Assembly (NCBI RefSeq): GCF_037042905.1
Contig: NC_087254.1
Coordinates: forward strand, 19,524,603-19,588,602
Direction of reading: 5' to 3'
Length of the DNA stretch: 64,000 nucleotides
Source of the DNA: Lytechinus pictus
Lineage: Eukaryota > Echinodermata > Echinoidea > Temnopleuroida > Toxopneustidae
Shown here: one piece after another, positions 10,957 through 27,769 of the stretch
How positions within the stretch are numbered: the stretch's first letter is position 1
Layout: each line of letters starts with the position of its first letter
Notes under the pieces: model-generated
The model's database searches: none
Seen by the model: the letters and a program-made list of their open reading frames with translations, nothing else
What the model was told of the DNA's origin: nothing
Program-made: the position numbers and the translations under genes

Positions 10957-12491
10957 ATGGCAGTTTCTTTGGGTGATATCAAAGCGAAGCGCTCCCAAGC
11001 CGTTGCTCCAAGGAGTTTGTTTGGTTCAGTGATCGAAGTCACAAACGAAGATGACATCCAACATGCCAAGTCACTTCCTGTGCCTCAAAGGCGTGTCAAG
11101 AAGGACAAGCTCACCAACTTCATGGCTCCAGAAGCCAAAGGGTTAATGAAGAAGGAACTGGCAGAGGTGGAGAGGCAAGTCCATAAGGCTAGATTTGCTG
11201 AGAATAATCTCAAGGAGGCCTCTCATCTTGCACTCACCTTTCAACCAAATCCTGATACCATTAAGACTGGAATCCCAGATGGAGCACTGACCTTCCAACC
11301 AAAAAACAAGTATGCTCCATACAAGCATGATATCAAGCTCCATTCTCGGGACATTTCCCTGACCGAACACTTCAACAAGCCGATGGGACTCGATGCAAAC
11401 CCAGACTATAATTATGAGCGTTACCGTAGGCCATATACCAATGGTCAATTCCAGCAGGTAGGAACTATCCTCGGCAAAGGGGGTGCTTTTCAGAAGCGAG
11501 ATGATGAGTCAAAGAGCATGCGTGAAACTTTCCCTCCCGCCACAAGACGTGTCCGAAAGACACCTAGCCCAGGCATTAAGCCAGGACATCGTGCATTCCC
11601 CAGTGACACAATCCCAGACAACATTCGCTTTCTACACGGGGAGGAGCTATGCAAAGAAGTGGCCAAGAGCCCAGAGATTCTGCAGAAGGCCATCGCACCT
11701 CCATCTAAACGCATCCCCGGTCCGCTAATCACGGCAAAGTTTCCTCCAGTAAAGACCAGCATCCCTTCTGAAACTGATCCAATGTATGCAGCCCTTGGCA
11801 CCTCCTTGAAGCAGGACATTTTTAATGGAGTACCATACAGTCATTTGAAGAGTCTTTACAAGAGTTCATACACACAGAACATCCATGACAAGTCTGATGA
11901 GGCCTTTCCTCCCAAGTTTGCCATACAGAGGAATGCAGACAGTGAGTACAGAATTATTTTAGTCATATAATATAGGGAAAAAACAATGTTCAGTGTCTTA
12001 CCCTCAGAAGGCAATCAATTTTGAATGATATCGTTTGTAGAAATAAAGATCTAATTTAAGTTTCTTAATGAGATTGCATAATATTTGTAAGGATTATTTT
12101 TAATATGGCCTAGATCAATTATAGAGGTAATTAAAGACATCAGTGTGTTTCAATGTTTTGCATTTTCCGTTCCAGGAAAACACATAGACATGCAATAACG
12201 TCTGTATTTTTTTCATATTTATTTCCTTTCATAGATGTTCGTCTTGCTCATATTTTCATAAAAATAATTTCTTCCATTGTCAATCTTATCCATTGCTCTC
12301 ACTTTGTCTTTTCTTATCTCTCTTTTGCAATCAACTCTGTTTTATTATGATTCTTTTTGTAATACACTTGTTAAATATCTTTCATTGCAGGTAAATGGAA
12401 TGAGGATGGTGTAATCAGGATGAAGCTTTACAAAGCATGGGATGTCATGATGGCAGAGAGATTACAGGCCAAGGGAGGTGGAGCATCCTAG
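10957..12491 (+). CDS. Two-exon gene, 361-residue basic protein, unrecognised
   Basis: Exon 1 is 10957-11941 and exon 2 is 12391-12491; the intron begins GTGAGT and ends TTCATTGCAG, and the split codon restores a serine (ADS-KWNEDG). The start MAVSLGDIKAKR is chosen because a pyrimidine-rich acceptor (ending CTGTAG at 10931) lies just upstream, so earlier in-frame codons are intronic and a 5' non-coding exon probably exists. The protein has no signal peptide or membrane helix. It is rich in Lys, Pro and aromatic residues, repeats LTFQP twice (about residues 100-120), and has a Lys/Arg-Pro segment RRVRKTPSPGIKPGHR. The short linear-motif style resembles ciliary microtubule-associated proteins, but I cannot name the family. 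A possible AATAAA lies at 12976. Confidence 0.8.
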
Positions 12492-15400
12492 CTGATACTA
12501 CCTGGCAGACCATAGTTACAGACATGGAGCTACTAACACCTTTTATGTACAGGGTATGGGTTACAGTAGTTTATAGGCTCAGGTCCTTGTTACTTGACTT
12601 GTAGGACTCTGTCTGTGAGCATCATAGTACCGATGCTTGCATGAGCAAAGTTGGGTTAATCAGTGTGCTATGAAAGTCATCTATTTTCAAACAAGCGCCT
12701 GTGCCTGTAGAAAAGCAAGTATCATTTATATTTCCACCATTTCTGAAGCTTCAGTGTGTGCATCATGCAGAAATAATGCTCCTTCATTAAAAAAAAGAGC
12801 ATAAATTCATTTATCATCTGCACAAGTTACAAAATACTTTTGTTGTTCAGGCTCACTCCGAGGTAGGTCTGTCGCTGCCCCCCAACCCCCACTTCCAAAA
12901 AATCCCCCAAACATTGAGGAGAAGCGAATATAAAGAAAAGCAAGAAAGGAAGCAAGTTATAGATATTTTTCAAAGAATAAAATCCCTGTATGAGATATTG
13001 AGATGTCACCTTTCACTTGAAATTAATTGCTTGAGCACAAAGCACTGAAGGTCACTTTTGCTAATTCCCCCTCCCCCCTTCTGCATCTATCTTTTTCCTC
13101 TGTAGAAGTCTGAGGTAAATAGAATTGTCACATCTCCATTTGGGGTGAGGGGGGGGGGGGGGTCAGGGATATTAAGGATAAAGGTGCTGGCCGAATGATA
13201 ATATGTAACAATTTTATACTTCAGCTTTCACACTGTATATTTACTTGGATAATTGAGTCCATGCATAACATAATTTGAGTTATTTATACAATTTGTTTCC
13301 TTTTATATTATTTCTTGTCATTGTCTGTATAAAACTTTCCACCTTGATTTCCTGATATCATCATAGCTTGTAACATATAAATGTGATAGTTCTAAAGAGT
13401 TTTAATTGGTTTGATCCATTGAATGGATGACCATTTGAATTTTAAGAGTAATCTACTTTATTCTTTGTCAATCTTTTTCAATCATCAATCCCAATTGTTG
13501 ATACCTGGTTACAAACTTCAATGTATAATAGTGAAATTTCTATCTCAGGGCAACTGCTTGTATATTTTCTGTCACATGTGTATAGATTAAACAGTGTTTT
13601 TAGGGAAAAGAATACTATGTAAATAGAAGAGACAATTACAGATTCCAGATTTTTGAGGATTTTCCAAACCAAAGGTAATTGATATCCATTGTGCTGTTCA
13701 TGTTGGTGCATATTTTATATGAATTTTTGTAAGCACTTTGTATAAATTTATGTCTTTTTTAAATAGAAATGGAATCACTTGTTTCATGATAGTATATTTT
13801 AAAATATGTGAATAATCATGATAATGATTAATAGTACAATAATATATTTTCTTGGTAAGTATTATAGATCATATGCTAAGTAATTGTGATAATTTATTGA
13901 TTATGATGGTGATAATATCAAATGAGATTAAGGTGCCAAATCCATCAATCATTATGGTGTATTGGTTCTGATTCATCATTCTCATCTTCCAATCAGTGGG
14001 TCAGGGGTTTGAATCTTGTTCCAGACATAAACTTAGTTCAATAAGAAGTCCATCAGGTATGCTCCATCCAGCACAGGTGAGTAATTGAATGCACAGTATG
14101 ATTTAAAAAGCTTTATCACCTACGTGGCTTGACAGCTGCTAAGCATACAGCCAATGTATGATTTAATGTGTTAGGTGCAGTAGACTGTGGGCCCCGTAGA
14201 TCTGTGCTATGCAAAATAGACATTATGTAATTGGCTGTAAGAAGTTAATGTATTTCTTCTATGATTATGAAGGGTTAATGGGCACTTTGGTTATGGGGGG
14301 AAAATGCATGAAGTCAGGGCTGGCACAATAGATACCTTTTGTTTCAAATTTAACATGTTTTTTTATAGAGTGAACATAGAATCAACAAAAAGTGACAGAA
14401 TGCTTTTAAATATTATATGAGAAATGTTGCATAAAATAATTATCTTTTCCCCCTCAGGTATTAATGTTCAACCCATGCATAATTTGAAACTTAAATAATG
14501 TAATGTAGTTATGCTTATCTTGCAGTATTAATTGAGCAAATCATGTCTTCAGAATTCCCACCTCTGTCACAATATTTTGAGAAGTATTCGGTAGGAAATA
14601 AAACATTTTTATAAGAATTATCAGCTCTTGGCATGGTTAGCAATATACTCTCTCGTTCCCCCTCCCCTATTTTTTTCTTCTCTCTTTTCTCTCTCTCTCA
14701 CTGCCCTAGCTGAAATATGTAATGTCAATGTACCTGCATGGTGTGTGTACTGTTATGCAATGTATTCAATTTTTTTATACTTTTAACTACAGTATTATTC
14801 TGCTGAATAATAAAAATGTACATATGTTTGGTACGTAATCTAACTTGAATCAAATGTGTCCTTTGTGTGTGTCTGTTTGCTTTAGCAGTGCTAATACACT
14901 TGAATTTCCGTCATCAAGTGGAGTACTGAAAAGCCTGAAAACATTTTTCATCGACAAGTTGTCAGTAATAGTCTGTTTCATGAAGCTGGTAATGTTACGA
15001 ATGACTTTACGCGTGACTGGTGATCGTTTCTTATACAAAGTAAATCAAGACCAATTCAAATCTGGGGTAAAACATTTACCACGAGAAAGGATCACCAGTC
15101 GTTAGTATACAGATCAGTGCTGGTGCAACTTGCAAACTTTCCTTGAATTTGATTGGCTGAGAAGCACAGATCCCAGGGTATAGTCCTTTCATGAAAAGCT
15201 CACTATCAAGATGCTCCTATCAACTTGCAACCATTTGGGAGGATGATAGGTTTACATTTTTCTTCTTCTTTTCTTTACTGCGTTATGTGCATCTGTTATA
15301 TGATCGATACCGTCGCATTTCAAATGTCCAACATTTATTATCATTATAGGTCCTTAATATTTGCAAACATGAATGAAATGGAGAAAGGACAAAACTTGAC

Positions 15401-15838
15401 CTTGGTTTTTTTTTTTTTGGGGGGGGGGTCCTTACATAGATTTATTGATTCAGATCAGGCAACCTGAAATTGATATATATTTTCATATAATTGTTCAAAG
15501 CATATTTACATGTACATGAAATCATTATGATATGAATCACACTAATTGGAAATTATTAACATGATTAAAATTTACATTATTTCTAAGCTTAAAAAATGGC
15601 GGGGGAAATGTCCTCTATCACCTTTATGAAATGACCAACCTCAAAGCTATGATTGATCTGGAGTGATTGCGATTCTTTGTCAGTAAAACAAACTTTCAGT
15701 GGAATTTCAAGCGTTTCAACATACTTCAGAATGACAATTTATTCAAACCGTGGCTATATTTTATTTGTAATTTTGTTAATAACTTTGTGAAATAAAACCC
15801 TTTGTTGATGATTCAAAATAAGGCATAAATTTTCAAGT
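12492..15838. other. Intergenic stretch, probable 3' UTR then no gene
   Basis: The first ~490 bases after the stop codon may be 3' UTR, ending at an AATAAA at 12976-12981. The rest is AT-rich. A fragment at about 14999-15104 has arms GACTGGTGATCGTTTCTT and GAAAGGATCACCAGTC, an imperfect inverted repeat. No coding frame with family resemblance is visible. Confidence 0.55.
12976..12981 (+). promoter_or_regulatory. Candidate polyadenylation signal
   Basis: AATAAA about 485 bases after the stop codon of the two-exon gene. Other AATAAA hexamers occur further downstream, so this is only the first candidate. Confidence 0.35.
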
Positions 15839-16094
15839 TCACTCTAAAAACTATTGGGTAAAAGTGTTCCATGAGGGTAAATATGTGTCCAACCAACATT
15901 GGACATTTCTTTTGGGCATTTTTATTTATCCAGTGCGATTAAAATTTGGCCCATTCTAAAGTAATTGCTGCTTATTTAAAAAAAATCTTACTGGACAATA
16001 TGCATCCCGCATTGGGTAAAATAATGCCCAAAATAGGTTGGACACATAATTACCCTCGTGGTGGTAAAATTTTACCCAATATTTTTTGCAGTGA
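15839..16094. mobile_element. MITE with TCACT.. / ..AGTGA ends
   Basis: The left end TCACTCTAAAAACTATTGGG and the right end ACCCAATATTTTTTGCAGTGA are imperfect inverted repeats. The inverted similarity continues inward: ATGTGTCCAACC on the left mirrors GGTTGGACACAT on the right. It is about 256 bp, non-coding. Confidence 0.7.
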
Positions 16095-16982
16095 GACAGC
16101 TACTTTTCTTACCTAAAAAGAGGCTTTACCTTCTGAATGACCCTTTTGCATTAAAAAGGGATTAGGCCTATCATAGAGAAATAACAAGAGTCCGTTTCAT
16201 AAACACAACTTTACTGTACATTGTTCACCGGCGCCTTGACGAAAATTTTAGTTGTAAGAATACCAGAAAAAAGGGTATTAAAGATATTGGTGGAAGTTTT
16301 AGGAAATCCATCACAGATTAAACATGTTATCAGAATTTTAGGTTTTTGATTGTGATGTCATAAATTCATTTTTTTCAATGGTTCATGCTGGCATTTTTTT
16401 TCTCTTTCTTTTATTAGCGGATGTGAAATGATTTGTTGAGAAAATTACATTTCATTTTTTTTGGCTAAATTATATATAAGGAATCTGCTTGCATATGACG
16501 TAACAGATCAAAAAATACAATTCTAATAACTTTTATGATTTTAGATGGATTTTTCGCAAACCTTCACCAATATTTTTGTTATCATTATTTTTTGCTAATT
16601 TAAAAACAACTTTTTTTTTAGGTTGAACCGCCCCTTTAAATGCAGATAAAATAGTAAAAGGAAGAATCAATCTGAATTCAGGGATTCCATTGTAGTTACA
16701 ATAATGGGCAAAGAATCAACCATTAATTGTTAGCCATTGTCTTTAATTCGGAAATACCGGGCCTTGAAACAAAACTCTGATTTCAACATGGATCCACAAC
16801 AAGTTGTTCTGGAACCGAATGAAGCCACGCCCCCACACGTGGACAAAGGTCATTGAACCCGGAAGTTTTCATAAGAAAAACAACCATTCGCCGGTACCTC
16901 GATTCCATGACTACTACTAGGCCTACATGCTATCAATATTTTATTAATAACTCCACCACCTAACTAAAATAATTTGTCTAAT
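16095..16982. other. Non-coding stretch upstream of the JmjC gene
   Basis: AT-rich sequence, becoming mixed near 16780-16900 just before the gene. It may contain the promoter and 5' UTR, but I see no clear TATA box or other defined element. Confidence 0.4.
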
Positions 16983-21791
<4,809 letters not shown>

Positions 21792-21820
21792 ATAACCGAC
21801 TCCAAATCTGTCTGCTGTGA

Positions 21821-21893
21821 GGTAACGTGGTCTAATAAAGAACTCGCCAAATTGTGATTTGCAAGGTGCGGGTTCAAATCCCGTCACATCACC
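21821..21893 (+). repeat. tRNA-like sequence after the JmjC stop codon
   Basis: GGTTCAAATCC (21871-21881) is a perfect B box inside a T arm GCGGG-TTCAAAT-CCCGT, and GTGGTCTAATAAAG is an A-box-like D arm. The 3' part CATCACC would pair only partly with the 5' GGTAACG, so this is a decayed tRNA or SINE head rather than a working tRNA. Confidence 0.55.
21834..21839 (+). promoter_or_regulatory. Candidate polyadenylation signal of the JmjC gene
   Basis: AATAAA 43 bases after the stop codon. It falls within the tRNA-like sequence, so if used it was supplied by that element. Confidence 0.4.
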
Positions 21894-22793
21894 GATGGAC
21901 TTTGACGAGACATAGCTCAGAGTAGTAAGTTGCTACCCGATGGAATTGATTCGAACCGTGCAACACAGCTGCTGGTTTCCATTTGGTGAAAATTGCTAAA
22001 ACGAGAATAACTAAATGCACTAGATTTGAAGCATAATGATAGTGAAATACTCAATTTCTTAAATTCCGCAGTTTCCTATCTTGGTGTTGAAGATTGTGAA
22101 TCGTGTTTCAATAATAACCAGTAGATCTATGTCAAACTTCATTAAATTTCAAGTTTAGAATTAATGAACAGCAGGACCGACTCAACGTTTCGAGCCAAAG
22201 GAGAGATGTTGCTTGATTTTGTCTGATTTTCTTTTACAAGATTTTAATTAAATCTAACTTGTATAAACGGAGCTCGAAGAACGGGGTCGTTCGTTAGATG
22301 TAAGCATTTTCGTAAGAAACCCAACGCAGTGACACAAACACCTCAATGTAAAGACATTTCACATTTTAAAACAGCAACATTATCCGAATAGAAATGTGAT
22401 CTTGATAATACTACAGAGATAATAATTTATGTATAGCACAGCTACCTAATATATATAAATATACTCTACAATCTACCGCGCTGTTTTCATCTCATCCATT
22501 GTTTCTGTACAGATATACTAAAGATATATTTAAAAAGAACTATAATGATCACCGTCTTTTCATGTTTTTTTTGTAAAAGATAAGTTTTAACAAAGACTGA
22601 ATAATACAAAATTACTATTAGTCCGTTTATTCCAAAAACATTTATCAGTACAAATGAAATATACATGTACATAATTTATTGATTGCAAGAATTGAATTTC
22701 CTAATTTCCTCCCCAGGAAAATTAGCAATCAAAATGTTATCCAAAGTAGAAGATGGAGTTAAGAGTATTTGTACATCGTAATTGAAATTGAAT
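21894..22793. other. Convergent intergenic spacer
   Basis: Lies between the 3' end of the JmjC gene (+) and the 3' end of the first receptor (-). AT-rich, no coding frame of note. Confidence 0.5.
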
Positions 22794-22799
22794 TTTATT
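22794..22799 (-). promoter_or_regulatory. Candidate polyadenylation signal of the first receptor
   Basis: AATAAA on the minus strand about 95 bases past the receptor stop codon. Confidence 0.45.
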
Positions 22800-22891
22800 C
22801 CATGATCCGAGTCTAATAGGACGATTAAACAGTACTATTTGTATTATTTTGAAGTATAGATTCAGAATGAGTTAGAATTCTTTAATACGTT

Positions 22892-25800
22892 TTAATATGG
22901 TTCCTCACAATCTAAGCAAGGAGGAGATGAAGGTCTTGGAAAAGGAAAGAATAGAACAGCGTGAGGATAGGGAGGAGAAGGAGGGGGATAAGAAGGAGGA
23001 GAAGGGATATGATTATGAGATGGAGGAGAAGAGGAGGAGGAGATTCGACTTGGATCGGTCGGAGAAAGGGGAGGGAAAGAAGGAGACGATGCATGTGGGA
23101 TATAAGCAGGAGAAGAGGAAGGAGGAGGTGAGTTAGAGTTTTGAGGAGTAGAGGGGGAAGGAGAAGTTCTGCTTGTTGGGGAAGAAGGATTGCGCGAAGT
23201 CGGAGAAGGAGGAGGTGGAATTATGTCGAGTTCCATGTTTTCCACTAATATCACTCTATCAATTTTCTTGCTTTGCCTGCTGCCAACATCCCCGTCTCCT
23301 CGTAGGCTAGGTTGTGGAACCGGAGACAAGTTAATCAGCCCACAACAAGTACAACAAGCAATGTAACACTTGCCGCAATACACGCAGCACCCAAAACTCT
23401 TGGTACCACCGCTGCAGGCGAACCTCTCTCTGGTGTGCTTACTGAAAGTCGGATGTAACATTACGTACACTATCGGCTGCAGGCTTGCCGTCAAAATGGC
23501 GGCTGTCTCACTCAACTGCGTGGCTACGAAGATAGCGATCCTGCCGAATGGTATGGACAGGTAGATGATCATTTTGGTGATGTAACGCGCACCGAAGTTG
23601 AATGTGTAAAGAAGAACGATGACGAGGATACTCCGCAGAATCTGCTGATCGTGGTACAGACGGTATTCCTCTGGCGTACGCGTCACCACGACCCCGTCCT
23701 TCTTGACGCGCAAAGATTCGCCGCTTCGCTTTCGAAGCTTGCGTCTGATGGCGAAGTAGACGACGGTGATGACGGTCAGGGGGATGATATAGGAGACCAC
23801 GAAAGAGATGCTCATAGCGACTTTGAAGCTGGATTCGGAAATGTCGAAGGTACCGTTAGTAGTATCAATGCTGTAGAAGACAGGTGCACACACTGCCAGA
23901 GAGGCTGCATGGAGAAAATTCATGAAAGTAAACAAATGTATAATGAAAGCAAGGTCAAACATACCGTAAAGTCAAAGACGACACTATAGAGGTAAAGACA
24001 ATCTTCTGTCCTATATTGATAGATTTGTTTAAAGAACTGTGAAATTTAAAACCCCAATCTGGAAGTTGTTGACCAGTCAACAGGAGAATATTTGTTTTCC
24101 TCTACATTCCAAATGTTAGAGTCTTGATTCATCACACGATCTGTTGCAACTTCATATTGATAGAAACAAGGGAGTGTTACAAGAAATATAAGAATTCCTC
24201 GGGATGTTCTCTTGAACCTGGGTCTTTGAGAAAAAAAATAATGGAGAGAAGACGGAAAAATATATTTGACCTGTTCTCTCGCTTGTTTGGTCAACAATTT
24301 GAGAGAAAAAAGGCTGATGGGTCAATTCTTGAAACCTAAATGGCCTGTGCCATTGTAAAGCACATTTATAGATAGAACTGTTTCTTACCAATCCAGACAA
24401 GGGCGCATACGCCTGTAGTTATCTTCACTTTAGAATATTTAGCCACTTTCTTCGGATCGACGCTGATGGCAACATAACGATCGATGGATAAAGCCGTTAA
24501 CATGGAGACATCGCAGTTGGTTATAACCTGTGAGGGAAATAAAATGTTTTTTATATCGAAAAGGGACCGTTAAAAATTTAGAGATTGAAAACACAATTTT
24601 TTTTTTCTAAAAGAAAAATAAAGGATTACGTCGCCAGCCTTAATTTCCTAAAAGTAAAGAAATCGGTGGAGTATAGAAATCATTGTGGTTTGTAAAGAAT
24701 ATTAACTACTGCTCGTCCTTTTTTTCCCTAAAACTAATTCAGGGGGCACGGGGTCCGCGCCTTCTTCCACCACTGGATGTGCCCCAATGCAATGTCCATA
24801 TAGAAAAGAAGGAAGTGTACTACTCCCTCCCCCCGAACATTGAGTTTCATTTTAATGTTGCTTTTTATCTTTTTTGAGGGGATGTCCACCAATGGAACAT
24901 TATCTCTCATGTTATTTTCTTAAACGTCACATGATGACGTTTCATTTTAGATCACCACTTTTTTTAGGCCGACATTTCCGTCACTTTTTGCCAACAAGAT
25001 CGGTTTTAGGGGTTGTAAACATAAATTGCCAACCAGCCTCAGAGATTTGTTTTTCCACTGCCCCTCTGTTGATATCCTGAACCCACCACTGTTTGCAACT
25101 TTCAATTTACAAAGTTTATATACCATGATTAAAAACTGTACTATATAAACTTAAATGTTTCATCTACTATATTATAATCGATGCATCAGTTTTATTATTC
25201 GCATAATGTCCGTAAAAGAGATCAATAATAGTACTTACGAGACTGATGTAGAGATGAACAGACGATGGTATGACACTGCTATGAGCAATATCACGGACCG
25301 TCAACACGTAATCATAGACGTCGGTAGCACCGATAACGACAAGGAAGATGAGATGGGTGGCGCTAAGATTGGTCATGAAGAGATTGGAGAACGTCCTCAT
25401 GTCTTTGCGGGCGACGACTGTGTAAACGATGTATATATTAGCGACGAGACCGATGATGATGAGGACCATGAGAATGGGAGACAGAATGCGTTCGAAGTTG
25501 ACTACCCACTCGCATTCATCGACCGTATAGCCTGATCCGCAGGCCGACTCTGATGTTGTCGTGGAGTTGATGTCGTCGAGTTCGGTGCCGTTATATGATG
25601 AGATCGTCGTTGAGATGCTGGACCACAATGTGGTAATTGTCTTCACTGGTTCTTTCGTTGGAGCCATTGTCGTCGAATTGAAATTTGGGTTCTGTATGAC
25701 AGAATCGTTCACAACAGCCACGGTTGATAAAATAGTCGTTGAGACATTTTTGACAAAATCTGTAATTTCTGGTTTTGCGGTAGTCATACCCGATGTTATG

Positions 25801-26252
25801 ACAGTCGATATCGATTCATTAACTGGTGTTTCAGATGGGATACCAGTGATTTCATCAATCACATCTGTTTCTACATCTCCTACAAAAGGTATTGCTAAAG
25901 CGGTTTCCTGATTACCGTCTATGGTGTCCTGGATGACATCAGTAAGGTTCGGCCATGCTCTGCTGATATTTTGAAGATAACCGGCTATACCTATGTTCGG
26001 AAAAGAATCGGTGATGTTTGCAAGATAACCAGCTAGGTTTGGAAATTTTTCGGTGATGTTTGGAAAAGAGCCAGCCAAACCCTGCATGGAATCGGCCAAG
26101 TTTGGCAGAGATTCAGCCAGGTTCGACATACTGTTTGCGACATTCGCCGAAGAATCGGCTAGGTTCGGCAGGGGATCGACTTCTTCTATACACTCAATGC
26201 TTGAACCTGAATCGTGGGGCCTTCCGCTTGATCCATTATCATGACGGTACAA
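22892..26252 (-). CDS. Rhodopsin-like seven-helix receptor, long ectodomain
   Basis: Three exons join on the minus strand: up to 26252 to 25239, 24527-24389, and 23904-22892 (stop TAA). This gives 721 residues, but the 5' end is open: an in-frame stop lies just before 26252 and no ATG is well placed, so a further 5' exon, perhaps with a signal peptide, is expected. Residues 30-108 are about eleven 7-residue repeats (NLADSMx-like); then a Thr/Ser-rich stalk with many N-glycosylation sites. Seven helices follow: TM1 about 257-282, TM2 with NLSATHLIFL, TM3 ending SIDRYVAI, TM4, TM5 with SYIIPLTV, TM6 with YTFNFG, TM7 with LQPIVY. The helix-2 Asp is His and the helix-7 NPxxY Asn is Gln. The tail has a Cys cluster (possible palmitoylation) and a long Pro/Ser-rich end. 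Ligand unknown. A paralogue begins at 63002. Confidence 0.88.
25929..26165 (-). repeat. Heptad-repeat coding block in receptor ectodomain
   Basis: About eleven tandem 21-bp units encode the pattern N-[LVI]-[AT]-x-x-[hydrophobic or S]-[PAS], for example NLADSSA, NLAESLP, NITEKFP, NLAGYLA, NITDSFP, NISRAWP, NLTDVIQ. Four of the units create N-glycosylation sites. Confidence 0.85.
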
Positions 26253-27769
26253 AATATATTAAGTGAAGAATTTATTGAGATTATATACTTTGTGCTGTGT
26301 CGCTATGATAACAATCTTAGTGAAAAATTTGATTGCAGTATGGGTCTCTTCCTTCACAATCTGTATGGGAAGCCAAAGTCACTCTGTCAGTGATGCGATA
26401 AAGTGAAATAGATGTAGAGAAGAATCATTGTCCGAGATATTTTTAAGTTGGTACCTGTATAATGTACAGAATGTATATATCGTTCAATCATGTGACATCT
26501 GTACAAGATGAAAGATATTTTGAAATAGATCGGTGGTATACTTATGTGTAGTGATTGATGGACATTCAAGACAAGTGGTTGTAAGTATCAGGGGCCGCGG
26601 AACGGTTTTCAAAAAATCATAATCCTATGGTCATTTTTACGTTTTTGTACACGGTTTTGGAAAGAAGTGGGGGGCTTCAGCCCCCTCCGCTTCCGCGGCC
26701 CCTGAGTATATAGACCTACATTGACAAAACTGAAACAAAGGGGGGGGGGGTATCAGGCGTGTATCAAGGATTTTACACCCGGGGGGCCGACCTGATTTTG
26801 TCGCCCTTGTGTACTTTTCGATAATGGCGCCCCCCCCCCCTAGCCGCGAGGCAGACGTATCATTCCATAATCACATAAAAGATAATCTAATTTAAAAAGA
26901 ATAATTGCGAGCGCGAAGCGCCAGCGTTTTTCTGTTTAATTTACTTAACTACCATAAAGCATAGAATTTTAAGCACTTTGGGGTTTCAATTTCGATTAAA
27001 TTCCTTTTTTTTAAAGTATAGGCCCTACTAAAGTTATAAGAACGGGAGCTGTAATTTCTTTACTAGTCGTTTTTTAATATCCTTCAGGAATAGTATTGAT
27101 TACCTCTTGGAAATGATGCAATCTCCTCGGTAATTGGCTCAATCTCCTCATCAGTGGCGTAGTTAGGGTTTATTCAGCGGAGGGGGGGGGGGCTTGAACA
27201 TGTTGAACTTTTGTAGGGGAACCAAGATAAATTTGTTTTGGGGATAGTCCTACAGAACGAAGTTTCAGAAAATCTTAGATTCTCAAATACACGACGAGGT
27301 ATCTCACAAGGCCTAGATAAATAATGCAAGCAGGGGCGTCGCTAGGCTTTTTCCACTGGGGAAGGGGGGTGGAGGTCCTTGATTTCCAACAAATTTTGGT
27401 ACCGATTACCGACGTCCGACAACCATGAGTCTTGGAAGTATTCCACTTTCTCATCAGTCACATTTTATTTCGCCATACCTAGGGGCAAATCCAGCTTTCA
27501 TCATTAGGAGGGGGCGGAAAAATATTTCCATTCACATTTTCTCCCGATCGGCCGCCAAAATCTAATTTTCGTGCTTTTTTATTAATATTTTAATCTTGGG
27601 TTTGTCCTAATTTAAGAGAGCAGTTACATGTATAAGTTCATTTTATCTTTACTCTTGCTAAAAAAACAATAAGGTTTCTCGTGAGGTCTGAATATATCTT
27701 TCGAGTGCAGTTTTTGTTATTCATGTCTTTTATGTATTTAGACCTGAAAATTTAATATTCTGGGCATTT
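26253..27769. other. Repeat-rich spacer upstream of the first receptor
   Basis: No gene seen, apart from a possible missing 5' exon of the receptor. Contains the MITE at 26589-26704, G/C tracts near 26740, 26830 and 27185, one GCGAGCGCGAAGCGC repeat near 26910, and a short AGGGGCGTCGCTAGG-type repeat near 27334. Confidence 0.5.
26589..26704. mobile_element. MITE, CAGGGGCCG family, copy 2
   Basis: A 116-bp element with ends CAGGGGCCGCGGAA and TTCCGCGGCCCCTG, an exact inverted repeat. Perfect 5-bp target duplication AGTAT on both sides (26584-26588 and 26705-26709). The interior is the inverse of the copy at 2865-2964. Confidence 0.85.

Noticed and set aside
16974-16976. JmjC protein start at 16974
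   Set aside because: That codon is TTG; the first ATG in frame is at 16983 and is used instead.
22897-23136. Glu/Lys-rich plus-strand frame
   Set aside because: Antisense shadow of the Pro/Ser-rich tail of the first receptor.
23651-23989. 112-codon plus-strand frame
   Set aside because: Antisense to the TM4-TM6 coding exon of the first receptor.
26250-26252. Receptor start codon at 26250-26252
   Set aside because: The codon is TTG, not ATG, and an in-frame stop lies immediately upstream, so the real 5' end should be on another exon.
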